Shown piece by piece: positions 38,263-47,719 of a stretch of 64,000 nucleotides of DNA. Both the position numbers and the translations under genes were made by a program. Source of the stretch: Rhodococcus sovatensis. Its GTDB lineage: Bacteria; Actinomycetota; Actinomycetes; Mycobacteriales; Mycobacteriaceae. Under the pieces are notes generated by a model that was not told the origin of the DNA, searched no databases, and was given only the letters and a program-made list of their open reading frames with translations. Location of the stretch: contig NZ_CP147846.1 in the NCBI RefSeq assembly GCF_037327425.1, forward strand, positions 3,596,001 to 3,660,000, in the 5' to 3' direction. How positions within the stretch are numbered: position 1 is the stretch's first letter; every line of letters begins with the position of its first letter.

Positions 38263-40821
38263 CTAGCGCGACTCGCGCCACCGGGTGGCCTCGGCCAACT
38301 CGAACCCGTACCGATCGGCCAACACCCCGAGCCGATGGACGTTGGCACTGTCCAAAGCGGTTCCGATGCTTCGAAGTTCGAATTCTCCGGACAAAGACAA
38401 CAGCATCGTCTCTGCCATGCACGCATACGTCAGTCCCGGGGCAAGACCGTAGTTCAACCCGAAGTCCGACCCTGCCGGCAGCCGAACAATGCCACCGTCG
38501 AACACCGTCACATCGGGACGAATACGACCCACGTCGTGCGGAATGTTCGGTGGCTGCGCGACATCGCAGACTATGGCGTCGGGCGCCAGATCCGTCGCGT
38601 CGATCAGCGAATGAGGTGCCGAGGTTGCTGCGATCACGATGTGGGCACGGGCGACTCCAGCGGCAGGATCGTCGAAGAACTCGAGATGCCCGCTTGCCAC
38701 CAGGTCGTCGAGCGATCCGCGGCTGGCCGCTGCGGCAAGAGCGCCTGATCCGCCCCGCGCCGCGTCTGCGATCTCGCCCGCCGCGGCCCATAGTTTGGGT
38801 GCAACCTGCCCGTGCTCACCCGGACGTCCGACGAGGGTGATGGTACCGACGTCGGGCGCCAATGCACGCGCGATAGTTCGCCCGATCGCTCCTGCTGCAC
38901 CGAGGATGGTCACACGCGTCGTGCCCAGATCGATGTGTCGCTCAGCGCACACTCGGTGGACGGCCCGTATGCTGGCGGCCGCCGTGAACGAATTGCCCGT
39001 TGTCAGAACGCCTGCCATCGTTCCGAGCGCAAGCCCGTTCGCGGTGACCACCGAGGAATACCCGCCGAGTCCGACGACCGTCGCCCCACGCTCGAAGGCA
39101 AGGTTCGCGGCTGCGGCTATTGCCGCAACAGCCGCCCCGGACGGCAACTTCAGCAATGCCCGCGAGGTGAACGGCAGTCCGATCAGATTACCGTGGGCGG
39201 AACCGTCGTGTTCGGTGACAATTCTGCCGCTGCCGACGACGAACGGGGACGGGTTGAGTTCCGATGTCGCCGAGGCGAATCTGTTCAGCAGATCCTCCCG
39301 TTCGGCGTGCGAGAACTCGACCAACGATGCATCGAAGCTTTCGAAGACGTCGAGGTCCAAGGGATGGGCGATGAAGCCGAAGCGGGTGTCACCCTCGACC
39401 TCGGGTCGGTGCGGAAGCCTGGCACCGATGAGCGAGTTCGTGGTGGGTGCAGGCTTCGGCGACCGTCCGACGAGATGTCCGATCAGGCCGCCCAGATCTC
39501 CTGCTGCAGCGAATGCGAACGCACGGTCCAGCGCGGCCACCATGCGCCGGCATTCGGAATCCGTCACCGTGAGCGGTGGTTCCACCCTGAGCACACGCGC
39601 CCCGAAAAGGGTTGGAGCGAGGCGAATTCCCTCCACCTGCGACAGATAGGACGACACCATCACCGCCAGATTCTGCTGGTCTGCAATGGAACCGAGAATC
39701 GCCTGCCTGCCGACGAAATTGATGTCCTCGGTGAGCTCGACTCCGAGTAGCAGTCCTCGACCGCGTACATCCGTGACTACGGTGGGGTACTTCAGCGCGA
39801 GTTTGCGAAGTTCGCTCTTCACGGTATCGCCGAGTTCTTCGACCCTCGTCACCAGTGCACTGTCGTCCGCCGTCAACTCGTCGAGCACCGCGATTCCTAC
39901 GCGCGCGGTGAGCGCGTTGCCCGCGAAAGTAGACGTGTGCCGGAGCGCGAAGCTCTCCCCCACCAGTTCGGTTCGACACAGCACTGCTCCGCTGGGCAGG
40001 ACCCCGCCCCCTAGCGCTTTCGCAAGGGCCAGAATGTCCGGGACGACGCCTTCGTAGTCGCACGCGAACATCGTTCCGGTCCGGCCCAATCCGGTCTGCA
40101 CCTCGTCGAGAGCCATGAGAACGCCGTGCGCAGTGCAGATTTCACGTACCCGGGACAGGTAGCCCGCCGGTGGTACGACGACTCCGCCCTCGCCCTGGAT
40201 CGGCTCGACGACGAACACCGCGAAATGATCCGGTGAGTCTTTCAGAGTCTGCTCCAACGCATCACTGTCCCCGAAAGCAATCGCCTCGAAGCCGGAAACC
40301 GGAGCACCGAATCCAAGCTGATACTTGCTGTTGCCCGTCGCCGACAGAGCGCCGAGAGTCTTCCCGTGAAAACTGTTGTGTGTACTGAGAACTCCCATCC
40401 GCCCGGTGGCGGACCTAGCGATCTTGATAGCGATCTCCATCGCTTCGGCACCGCTGTTGACGAAGGTCACGCGTCCCAAACCCGGCGGCGCAACCTCCAC
40501 GAGCTTGTTCGCAAGCTCGCCTGCCGGGTGCAGCACCGAGGGCTGCACGAAGATGGCCTCTCCAGTGGCCCGGACTGTATCCATGGCACGCCACACACAG
40601 TCAGGATTGTGGCCGAACGGAAGTGCGCCGTAGGCACCAGCGAAATCGAGGTGAACACGGCCCGAGGCGTCGTGCAGAGCAGTGCCTTGACCCGACACGT
40701 ACTCGATGTCCAAGTCAACGGCCTTCAGCAGCCGAAACAACTCAGGATTGACACTTGTCGCATAGCCGTCGCGGCCCGTGGGAAGTTCGGTGGAAATTCG
40801 TCCGATCGATAAGTCGGTCAT
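38263..40821 (-). CDS. Class III aminotransferase fused to an acyl-ACP-reductase-like domain
   Basis: An 852-residue two-part enzyme. Residues 1-440 are a class III PLP aminotransferase: NSGAEAMEIAIKIAR near 122, VVEPIQGEGGV near 204, the LDEVQTGLGRTG block near 238, and PLP Lys268 in LALAKALGGG. Residues about 478-852 resemble cyanobacterial long-chain acyl-ACP reductase: GLGGYSSVV, TTGNSFTAA, a Rossmann loop ILGAAGAIGRTIA near 639, GGIVRLP, and Cys801 in YACMAETMLL at the place of its acyl-carrying cysteine. Together they suggest acyl thioester to fatty aldehyde, then to amine, in one chain; this is inference. ATG 40821 was chosen by the aminotransferase N-terminus. It stands alone, with no operon partner. 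Confidence 0.85.
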   Translation of the reverse strand: MTDLSIGRISTELPTGRDGYATSVNPELFRLLKAVDLDIEYVSGQGTALHDASGRVHLDFAGAYGALPFGHNPDCVWRAMDTVRATGEAIFVQPSVLHPAGELANKLVEVAPPGLGRVTFVNSGAEAMEIAIKIARSATGRMGVLSTHNSFHGKTLGALSATGNSKYQLGFGAPVSGFEAIAFGDSDALEQTLKDSPDHFAVFVVEPIQGEGGVVVPPAGYLSRVREICTAHGVLMALDEVQTGLGRTGTMFACDYEGVVPDILALAKALGGGVLPSGAVLCRTELVGESFALRHTSTFAGNALTARVGIAVLDELTADDSALVTRVEELGDTVKSELRKLALKYPTVVTDVRGRGLLLGVELTEDINFVGRQAILGSIADQQNLAVMVSSYLSQVEGIRLAPTLFGARVLRVEPPLTVTDSECRRMVAALDRAFAFAAAGDLGGLIGHLVGRSPKPAPTTNSLIGARLPHRPEVEGDTRFGFIAHPLDLDVFESFDASLVEFSHAEREDLLNRFASATSELNPSPFVVGSGRIVTEHDGSAHGNLIGLPFTSRALLKLPSGAAVAAIAAAANLAFERGATVVGLGGYSSVVTANGLALGTMAGVLTTGNSFTAAASIRAVHRVCAERHIDLGTTRVTILGAAGAIGRTIARALAPDVGTITLVGRPGEHGQVAPKLWAAAGEIADAARGGSGALAAAASRGSLDDLVASGHLEFFDDPAAGVARAHIVIAATSAPHSLIDATDLAPDAIVCDVAQPPNIPHDVGRIRPDVTVFDGGIVRLPAGSDFGLNYGLAPGLTYACMAETMLLSLSGEFELRSIGTALDSANVHRLGVLADRYGFELAEATRWRESR

Positions 40822-41047
40822 CTGTGCTCCGTGTCTCGCGAAACCACCTCCGGTAGCGCAAGCTGCCGGGAGGCGATCTCGCGCAACCAGAGCTCGCCCC
40901 ACTGTGGGACGCAAGCGCGATGGTAACTGCCTAACGGCTGTAGTTAGCGGAACAAAGATGCACAGACTACGGATTCAGTACGACAAACCTCACTTACGGT
41001 CGGTTTGTCTCGCCTTTCCATCGACTCGTGTAACAGATCTCACACGA

Positions 41048-41947
41048 TCACTTCAGTTCGGTCGCTGAAACGACCCACTTCCCGTCGATCAGTTCCATGT
41101 TCACCATGATCGGGAACATTGCACTGTCGTAGGCAGCGCCTGCACGCGTCGAGCTGACGTTCATGTTCGCGAGTACCTCTGCCTTGTCGGCTTCGAGGCG
41201 CGTCAGTCCGATGTCCATGACGTCGACCTCGGTGGCTGTCTGTGTCTGCACTGCGCCGGACTTGATCGCATCGAGAAACTGATTCGTCTGCTCCTGCAAC
41301 GTCGGCCCCATGTACTCACGCGCCTTGGCCAGGTCGTCGTCGATGGTTTCCCAGTTGTACCGGTACAGCGCCGTGAGGCCCTCGGTCGCAGCCCTAGTCA
41401 CCTCGGCGGACGTTGCCTGGTCGACCCACGCTGCGTTCTCCACCGACGTCCCCGGCTTCATGGCCGCGACGGTTGCAAATGCAATGAGCAGCGCTGCAAC
41501 AACACCCACCACGATCGTCGGCATCCACCGAGTACGCCCACTCGTCGACGATTCAGAGTCGACCTCGGGTGCTTCAGCATCCTTGGGCGTTTCACCGGCC
41601 ACCGACTTCTTCTTATCGAGCGACGGCTTGTCGGCCTGCACGGTGTCCGTCGCAGCGGTATCGGCTCCAGCAGTGTCGGTTCCAGCAGTGTCGGCCTTCA
41701 CTGTGTCGGCCTTCACTGTGTCGGCTTCGGCGGTCGCCTCCGGAGCAGAATCGACGACAGCGGGCTCAGCGGTCGCGGCATCAGCTACTACGGCATCAGC
41801 GGTCGTGGCATCAGCGGTCGCGGCAGTTTCTGCCGTGTCAGTGGTCGGCGGCTGGGAGTCCTCGACCTTCCTCCCTGCCCCCGCGACCTTCTTCCGGGCT
41901 TTGGACGTCGTGTTCGGGGGAACGATCTTGCGGCGCTGTGGGGGCAC
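41048..41947 (-). CDS. Mce-associated membrane protein
   Basis: A 299-residue protein of the Mas (Mce-associated membrane) type. The N-terminal 130 residues are low-complexity, with Ala/Thr/Asp/Val repeats (KADTVKADTAGTDTAG). One membrane helix follows at about residues 145-165 (TIVVGVVAALLIAFATVAAM), and the C-terminal 130 residues form the conserved periplasmic domain (REYMGPTLQEQTNQFLDAI). Such proteins accompany mce operons and help assemble or stabilise the transport complex. Start GTG 41947 has AGGAG upstream. The repeat region is likely variable between strains. Confidence 0.85.
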   Translation of the reverse strand: MPPQRRKIVPPNTTSKARKKVAGAGRKVEDSQPPTTDTAETAATADATTADAVVADAATAEPAVVDSAPEATAEADTVKADTVKADTAGTDTAGADTAATDTVQADKPSLDKKKSVAGETPKDAEAPEVDSESSTSGRTRWMPTIVVGVVAALLIAFATVAAMKPGTSVENAAWVDQATSAEVTRAATEGLTALYRYNWETIDDDLAKAREYMGPTLQEQTNQFLDAIKSGAVQTQTATEVDVMDIGLTRLEADKAEVLANMNVSSTRAGAAYDSAMFPIMVNMELIDGKWVVSATELK

Positions 41948-42021
41948 TGGTCTAACTCCTCGAAAATTTCAGGTATGACTCGCGACTTCGGGTACGACTG
42001 CGAATACTCGCGGTGTTGGCT

Positions 42022-42777
42022 CTACGGCCCGCTCGACGTGCTGGGCACTGCGCCCTCGGTGGCACCTGGATCTGCCGGTACCACAGTCGCATTCGGATCG
42101 ACAGTCGCATTCGGATCGACCGCATTGGGATCGGCGGCGTTAGGATCCGCAGCAGCGTTGGGATCGGCAGTAGCGTTGGGATTCTCAGCGCCCGCCACTG
42201 GATTGAGTGGGACAGGCTCCCCGATCGGCGTCGCCTGTGATGCCTTCCACGTCCCGTCGACGTCTTGCATCCCCAGTTCCATGACAAGACGCTGTCGTGA
42301 GGGTTGGTATCCGTCGCGCGTCGTCGTAGTAGCTACGACGACGAGTGCCTTCGCGGTGCCCTCGTCCTCGGAGAATTCGGTGAGCGTTCCGGACAGCACC
42401 TCGGAGGTGGTCTTCGCCGTCAGGTCGCGCTGGTCCTCGGTGAACGACGCGCGCATGTCCTCGATGAACTTGCTCATGTCGTCACCGGTGACAGACGTGA
42501 GAATCGTGTCGAAGGACTGGTCGAGATTCGCGGAGTCCAAAGTCGTCATGTTGAGCACGGCCTGCTGCGCGCCGGTGAGGGCGGAATCTCTGGTCTCGGC
42601 GACAGCGCGGTCCGCTGCGGCGTCCTTCCAGCCGATGCCGAACCACACACTTGCCGCGAGCGCGAGGGCGGCCACGATGGATACGCCGATCAGAAACGGC
42701 TTTGCTTTGTTCTTCGGTTCGGCAGACGACGGCTTCTGCGCGTCATCCGTCGAACCGGGCTCGGTGTTTGAACTCAC
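42022..42777 (-). CDS. Second Mce-associated membrane protein
   Basis: A 251-residue Mas-type protein. Residues 1-26 are hydrophilic, with a single helix at about residues 28-48 (FLIGVSIVAALALAASVWFG) and a periplasmic domain (SFDTILTSVTGDDMSKFIED). The tail from residue about 200 is a repeat of D-P-N-A units (ADPNAAADPNAADPNAVDPN). The GTG at 42777 was chosen because AAGG lies eight bases upstream and the longer frame contains a rare TTA codon. It sits after mceF and its terminator-like hairpin, 74 bases before the other Mas gene. Confidence 0.85.
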   Translation of the reverse strand: MSSNTEPGSTDDAQKPSSAEPKNKAKPFLIGVSIVAALALAASVWFGIGWKDAAADRAVAETRDSALTGAQQAVLNMTTLDSANLDQSFDTILTSVTGDDMSKFIEDMRASFTEDQRDLTAKTTSEVLSGTLTEFSEDEGTAKALVVVATTTTRDGYQPSRQRLVMELGMQDVDGTWKASQATPIGEPVPLNPVAGAENPNATADPNAAADPNAADPNAVDPNATVDPNATVVPADPGATEGAVPSTSSGP

Positions 42778-42840
42778 AATTGAAACCTTACTCTTCGGTA
42801 ACACGGGCTCGATTCGCGCCGAGGCCGACCACGGGAACCA

Positions 42841-42888
42841 CGAAACGAGAAAGGCGGTGGATCCGCCGACTTCGGCAGAACCACCGCC
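42841..42888 (-). terminator. Terminator-like hairpin after mceF
   Basis: GGCGGTGG at one end and CCACCGCC at the other enclose an inner GCCGA/TCGGC stem (42853-42888). In the minus direction a T-rich stretch (TTTCTCGTTTCG) follows. It could end the mce mRNA or lower transcription into the two Mas genes. Confidence 0.7.
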
Positions 42889-42901
42889 ACTCGCACACGA
42901 C

Positions 42902-44149
42902 CTACTTGGGAGTGACCCCGATGAGCGGAGCGAGCTGAGAAGCGATCGGGTTGAGGTTCAGCTTGTCCGGATCGACCTTCGGCTTGTCGTCCCACGGCTG
43001 CGGGATTTCCGGGTCCGCATAGACAATGCGGTTCGAGCTACGGACACCAGTCACGCTGCCCTGTGGAGTCGTGCAGTTCGCCTGCAGGTTCAGCGGGTAG
43101 TTCTCCTCGGTGAGGTCGAAGTTGGGATTCTTCGCTTTCTCTTCGTCGAGGATCGCCTGCGAGCCCTCGTACCCCTGGGTGCAGGGCGGCGGATTGTTCG
43201 TCTCCAGCAGCAGACCCTGGTGGATCGTGCCGTCGCCCGGGGTCAGCGTCCCTGCGCCTGCAGCCAGTGCAGGCAGGAAGATCAGCAGAGGCTTGAGTGC
43301 CAGCGTGCGCGGAGCAGCCAATTCGGTGACAGAGTTGATGTTGGTCAAGTCCGTCGTCAGCGAATCTCCGCCTTCGGCGATGAGTGCGCCGACCTGGTCG
43401 CTGGCAGCGGTGCCGGTGTTGATCAGCCGCCTGATGTCCGGGTCGTTGGAACGTAGCTGCGCGGTGACCGAGTTCAGATCTGCACTGAACTGACGGATAG
43501 CCGAGGACTGCTGGGACTGTGTGTCCAGCACGGTTCGGCTGTCGCGGATCAATGCGAGCGTCTGCGGAAGCGCTTCGTCACCCGTCTGGGACAAGGTGCC
43601 GAGTGAATCGACCAGAGTCTGAAGATCCTCGCCCTTACCGTCGAACGCCGCACCGAGCTCCTGGACCACCGTCGTCAAGTTCTCGAGCGGAACTGTTCGT
43701 ACCAGCTGATCGGTACTGGCGAGCACGTCCTCGACCGGTACTGGAGTCTGCGTATCGGCGGTCGCGATCTGCGAACCATCTTCCAGGTATGGGCCTTCGT
43801 CACTCGTCGGCTGCAAGTCGACATACTGTTCACCGATCGCCGACCGGTTGGCGACGATTGCTCGGGCCGATGACGGAATCTCCGGTCCACCGTCGTTCAA
43901 CAGCAGTTCGACGTCGATGCCGTCCGACGTCAACGACAGCGCGCCTACGGTGCCCACCGGTACACCCCGGTAGGTGACCTCGGCGTTGGTGAAGATGCCG
44001 CCGGAGTCGGCGAACTGCGCGTTGACGCTGTACTGGCCGAAACCGAGGAGGTTGTCGAGTCGGACGTACTTTCCGCCGACATAGACGATGCCGACAACGG
44101 CAACGACGATGAACGCGATGAGCTGAAACTTGACCAGCCGCGATCTCAC
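42902..44149 (-). CDS. mceF: Mce family protein, F position
   Basis: A 415-residue substrate-binding subunit of the Mce lipid importer. An N-terminal membrane helix (about residues 8-26) is followed by the MlaD/MCE domain (YSVNAQFADSGGIFTNAEV, then YRGVPVGTVGAL) and a long helical region (residues 150-290) that builds the tunnel. The C-terminal 100 residues are soluble. In the order A to F it holds the sixth place. Start GTG 44149 overlaps the mceE stop (GTGA). The lipid substrate is not identified; mce sets carry sterols, fatty acids or mycolates. Confidence 0.92.
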   Translation of the reverse strand: MRSRLVKFQLIAFIVVAVVGIVYVGGKYVRLDNLLGFGQYSVNAQFADSGGIFTNAEVTYRGVPVGTVGALSLTSDGIDVELLLNDGGPEIPSSARAIVANRSAIGEQYVDLQPTSDEGPYLEDGSQIATADTQTPVPVEDVLASTDQLVRTVPLENLTTVVQELGAAFDGKGEDLQTLVDSLGTLSQTGDEALPQTLALIRDSRTVLDTQSQQSSAIRQFSADLNSVTAQLRSNDPDIRRLINTGTAASDQVGALIAEGGDSLTTDLTNINSVTELAAPRTLALKPLLIFLPALAAGAGTLTPGDGTIHQGLLLETNNPPPCTQGYEGSQAILDEEKAKNPNFDLTEENYPLNLQANCTTPQGSVTGVRSSNRIVYADPEIPQPWDDKPKVDPDKLNLNPIASQLAPLIGVTPK

Positions 44150-45450
44150 AGCCCACCTCCGAGTTGTTCGATCAGGTCGTTCAGCGGTGCGAACGGCGTC
44201 GGTGCACCGGTTTCACCCTCGTCGGGCTCGGTGCCCGGTGCGACCGGAACTCCCGGCGCCGGCGTCGGCGCCGGAATGATCGGCGGCAGCGGCAACAGCG
44301 AAATCGTCGGCCAGCCCGGACGAGGACCGTTTCCGTTGTAGTACGGGTTGCTGGGATCGACCGATGGAAGATGGTCACCGTACTTGGGTGGGATGTAGAC
44401 CGGATCCCCTTCACCCACGCCGAAGTTGCGGAGTGCCGTACCGATCGAGAGATCGAGCGACAGGTAGAGGTTGGCCGAGTTGCCCTGGGTGATCTTCTCG
44501 ATACCGTCCGGGAACGGCAGCGTCGGGACCAGCGGCAACGTCGTCACGATGTCGTCGGCTGACGCGGCGAGCGCCTGCAGGGTCGGCCGCAGTGCACGTA
44601 GATCGGCGATCAGATCGTCCTTCGACTGGTTGATCACATCGGTGCCCACAGTGCCGAGGCGGTCCAGCTGGCCGAGCATCTGCGTCAGCTGCGGACGTTG
44701 CTGTTCGAGAACCTCGGTCGCGATCGGCAGATCCTGCAGCACCCGATCGATCTTGTCCGTCTGCGCACTCACCTGGGTGGTCAGGACGTCGAGACCGTCG
44801 AGTGCACGGGTGATGTCGTCGCGCTGCTGCTCGAGACCGCTGATCAATGTGTTGGCCTCTTCGAGCAAACTCCGAGTGGTGCCCTCGCGCCCGTCGAACG
44901 CCGCGTTGAGCTCCTTGACGATCGGAGCGAGTTGGCCGACGCCACCGCCGTTGAGGAGCAGTGATAGCGCGCCGAGCACCTGCTCGATATTGGTGGTGAC
45001 CCTGGTTCGATCGAGCGGGATGGTGTCACCATCGGAGAGCTTCTGGGGATCTGCATCCCCCTCCGGAACGGTCAACTGGATGAACTTCTCACCGAGGATG
45101 GATGTTTGTTCCACCGCGGCCGTGGCGTTCGCCGGCAACTCGATCGAGTCGTTGACGATGACGCCGACGTTCGCCGTCCATTCGTTGTCGGCAACGGTGA
45201 TGGAATCGACTCTGCCGACCTCGACACCGTCGACCTTCACTGTCGACTGCGGAACCAGGTCGAGGACGTCCTCGAACTGGATGGTCAGGCGGATCGGGTT
45301 GCTGCCGACATCGGCACCACCCGGTAGCGGAATCCCGTACACACCTTGAGAACACGCGGTGGCGGACATGACGACCACTGTCGCGCCGAGAAGCGCCGTC
45401 AACGGCCGGGCGCCCTTTCCTGCGATCCAGGCTTTCATCGGCGTGCTCAC
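44146..45450 (-). CDS. mceE: Mce family lipoprotein, E position
   Basis: A 434-residue Mce subunit with a lipoprotein signal: a basic start, hydrophobic LTALLGATVVVMSATAC and the modified cysteine at about residue 33. The MCE domain (VKVDGVEVGRVDSITV) and long coiled region follow, then a proline-rich C-terminus. In mycobacterial mce operons the fifth subunit is also the lipoprotein (LprK type). The GTG at 45450 overlaps the mceD stop by four bases (GTGA). It anchors the complex in the outer leaflet of the plasma membrane. Confidence 0.92.
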   Translation of the reverse strand: MSTPMKAWIAGKGARPLTALLGATVVVMSATACSQGVYGIPLPGGADVGSNPIRLTIQFEDVLDLVPQSTVKVDGVEVGRVDSITVADNEWTANVGVIVNDSIELPANATAAVEQTSILGEKFIQLTVPEGDADPQKLSDGDTIPLDRTRVTTNIEQVLGALSLLLNGGGVGQLAPIVKELNAAFDGREGTTRSLLEEANTLISGLEQQRDDITRALDGLDVLTTQVSAQTDKIDRVLQDLPIATEVLEQQRPQLTQMLGQLDRLGTVGTDVINQSKDDLIADLRALRPTLQALAASADDIVTTLPLVPTLPFPDGIEKITQGNSANLYLSLDLSIGTALRNFGVGEGDPVYIPPKYGDHLPSVDPSNPYYNGNGPRPGWPTISLLPLPPIIPAPTPAPGVPVAPGTEPDEGETGAPTPFAPLNDLIEQLGGGL

Positions 45451-46727
45451 TGTCCCCCTCCAATCGATTCCTGCAGACCGGGCAGTGTGTTGTTCTCGCT
45501 GAGGCGCGGTGACACAACACCGGGCACGGTGCCTGGCACTACGTTGTTCTGCTGTGTGTCGTTGGTGAGCACTCCGAACGGTAGAACCAGACCGGAGTCG
45601 CGCACCGGTCCCTGGATCAGTGTCGTGACTTCGGCGCACCGGTCGATGATGGGTTGAATCTGCGCACCGAGCTGCTCGAACCGCGGGTCGCCAGGTACCA
45701 GCTTGCCGAGGTCGATCAATTTGCAGACAGTTCCGAGCGGGTCCTGAGTCTCGTTCTGCAGATTGGCCCGCGAGGCGAGCGTGCCCGATTCCGCGTCGTA
45801 CGAGTTGACGAGGTTGCTGATCGCCAGCGGCAGGATCGTCAGCGTTTCGACGAGGGATGACCGCTGATCCGACAGTGTCTGAGTCGGTTGCACCAGGCCG
45901 TCGGCGGCCTGCACCAGTTGGTCTCGATTGTCGGCCACGAAGCCTGCGACGTCGCCGAGGGCGATCGACAGCTGGTTCAGAGCCGCACCCAGATCGTCAC
46001 GTTCTCCGTTGAGGAAGCTCGTCAGATCCGAGAGCTGGTTGTTGAACTGGCGCACCTGTTCGTCGTTCGCCGCGAGTGCGGAGACGAACGTCTGCAGGTT
46101 CTTGACCGTGTCGAACAGGTCCCCGCGGGAATCACTGAGGGTGCGCGAGGCATCGGACAGCTGAGTGATGGTCTCGCCCAACGCCGCGCCGTTACCCTCG
46201 AGGTTGGCCGCTCCTGTATTGACCAGATCGGTGAGCGCACCGTTTGCGTTGGCACCGGTCGGACCGAGCGCGCTCGAGAGCTCGTCGATGCTTGCATAGA
46301 TCTGGTCGACCTCGACCGGCGTCGCAGTTCGATCGCGAGGAATGACGGAGTCGTTCGACATCGTGTCGCCGCCGGAGTAGGCCGGCGCGAGCTGAACGTA
46401 ACGATCGGAGACCAACGACGGAGTGATCTGCGCGGCTCGTACATCGGCCGGGATGTCGATGCCGCGCTGAACACGCATCTTGACCTCGACCTGATCGCCC
46501 TGCGGGACCACCGAGGTGACGTCACCGACTATGACGCCGAGGACACGCACATCCGAACCTTCGTAGATACCCACCGACTTGTCGAAGTAGGCGGTGATGT
46601 TCGTGGTTCCCGCTCGGGTGAACAGCCACCACAATCCACCTGCGACGACAAGTGCCGCGATGACGACACCTGCGATGACGGCACGGCTACCGCCGCTCTT
46701 TTTCACGTTCTCTCCGGAATCGGTCAT
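45447..46727 (-). CDS. mceD: Mce family protein, D position
   Basis: A 426-residue subunit: helix at about residues 17-36 (VIAGVVIAALVVAGGLWWLF), MCE domain starting TNITAYFDKSVGIYEGSDVR, then a long helical region with heptad-like Asn/Gln/Leu spacing and a Pro-rich end. It fits the usual hexamer of MceA-F. The ATG at 46727 shares one base with the mceC stop (TGATG), so translation is coupled. Confidence 0.92.
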   Translation of the reverse strand: MTDSGENVKKSGGSRAVIAGVVIAALVVAGGLWWLFTRAGTTNITAYFDKSVGIYEGSDVRVLGVIVGDVTSVVPQGDQVEVKMRVQRGIDIPADVRAAQITPSLVSDRYVQLAPAYSGGDTMSNDSVIPRDRTATPVEVDQIYASIDELSSALGPTGANANGALTDLVNTGAANLEGNGAALGETITQLSDASRTLSDSRGDLFDTVKNLQTFVSALAANDEQVRQFNNQLSDLTSFLNGERDDLGAALNQLSIALGDVAGFVADNRDQLVQAADGLVQPTQTLSDQRSSLVETLTILPLAISNLVNSYDAESGTLASRANLQNETQDPLGTVCKLIDLGKLVPGDPRFEQLGAQIQPIIDRCAEVTTLIQGPVRDSGLVLPFGVLTNDTQQNNVVPGTVPGVVSPRLSENNTLPGLQESIGGGQ

Positions 46728-47719
46728 CAGTTCCCTCCCAGGTCTCGCGCAGGCTCGCGGTAGCCCGGAATCAGCGGCAGTCCAGGAGGTGTGAGGTTGG
46801 CCAGAGTGATGTCGAGCCAGCGCCCGTTGCCCACGACGTTGGCGTACAGGCGGACGAACGGTGCGTAGAGCTCGAGTCCACGCGCAAGCGCGTCGTTGTT
46901 CTCGTTGAGGATGTCGATGACACCGTTCAGCTGCTCGAGCATCGGTGTGATCTGCTCTTCGTTGTCCCGAACCAGTCCGGTGAGCTGCTGAGACAGACGC
47001 TGCACACCCGTCAACAGTTGAGAGATCGACTGCTGACGGTTGTTCAGCTCCTCCAGCAACGGTCCGGCATCGGAGATGAGGCGGTTGAACTCGTCGTTCC
47101 GGTCCGCGAGCACCTTCGACGTCCTACCGGTCGCTTCGAACAGCTTCTGCAGCTCGGCATCGCGGCTCGCGATCGTCTCGGACAACCGGCTCACGCCGTC
47201 GAGCGATGCACGAATGTCGGCCGGTGTCTCCGAGAACGCCTGTGACAGCGTCTCGAAGCTTGTCGCGAGCTGCGCGGTGTCGATGTCCTCGATGGTCGAC
47301 GCAGCGTCGGAGAACGCGTCGATCACATCGTAGGGAGACGTGGTGCGCTCGACCGGAATCGGATCCTTCGGCTTGAGCACGTCGTCCCCCCGTGGGTCGA
47401 CGGCCAGGTACTTACTACCCAGCAAGGTCTTGATCTGGATGGACGCCGACGAGTTGTTTCCTACCCAGGCATCCTGCACACGAAAGTCGACGTTGACCTT
47501 GTCGCCGTCGAGCTCGACCGCACTGACCTGGCCGACCTTGACTCCTGCGATACGAACTTCGTTGCCGGGCTTGAGGCCTGCGGCTTCCGTGAACTGAGCC
47601 GTGTAGGTGGACCCTGCACCGAGGATCGGCAGTTTGTCGAGAAAGAACACCGACACGGTCGCGAGCAGCACTATCGCGATACCCAGCGCGCCGAGAACAA
47701 GCGGACTGCGCTTCTTCAT
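46727..47719 (-). CDS. mceC: Mce family protein, C position
   Basis: A 330-residue subunit, shorter than its neighbours because it lacks a long C-terminal tail. It has an N-terminal helix (LVLGALGIAIVLLATVSVFF), the MCE domain (YTAQFTEAAGLKPGNEVRIA) and a helical region ending PGLPLIPGYREPARDLGGN. The ATG at 47719 overlaps the mceB stop (ATGA). A longer open frame upstream lies inside mceB and is not used. Confidence 0.92.
   Translation of the reverse strand: MKKRSPLVLGALGIAIVLLATVSVFFLDKLPILGAGSTYTAQFTEAAGLKPGNEVRIAGVKVGQVSAVELDGDKVNVDFRVQDAWVGNNSSASIQIKTLLGSKYLAVDPRGDDVLKPKDPIPVERTTSPYDVIDAFSDAASTIEDIDTAQLATSFETLSQAFSETPADIRASLDGVSRLSETIASRDAELQKLFEATGRTSKVLADRNDEFNRLISDAGPLLEELNNRQQSISQLLTGVQRLSQQLTGLVRDNEEQITPMLEQLNGVIDILNENNDALARGLELYAPFVRLYANVVGNGRWLDITLANLTPPGLPLIPGYREPARDLGGN

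Noticed and set aside
40982..41009. GACAAACC/GGTTTGTC inverted repeat as a terminator
   Set aside because: The 12-base loop and lack of a T tract argue against it; it could be an operator, but there is no second line of evidence.
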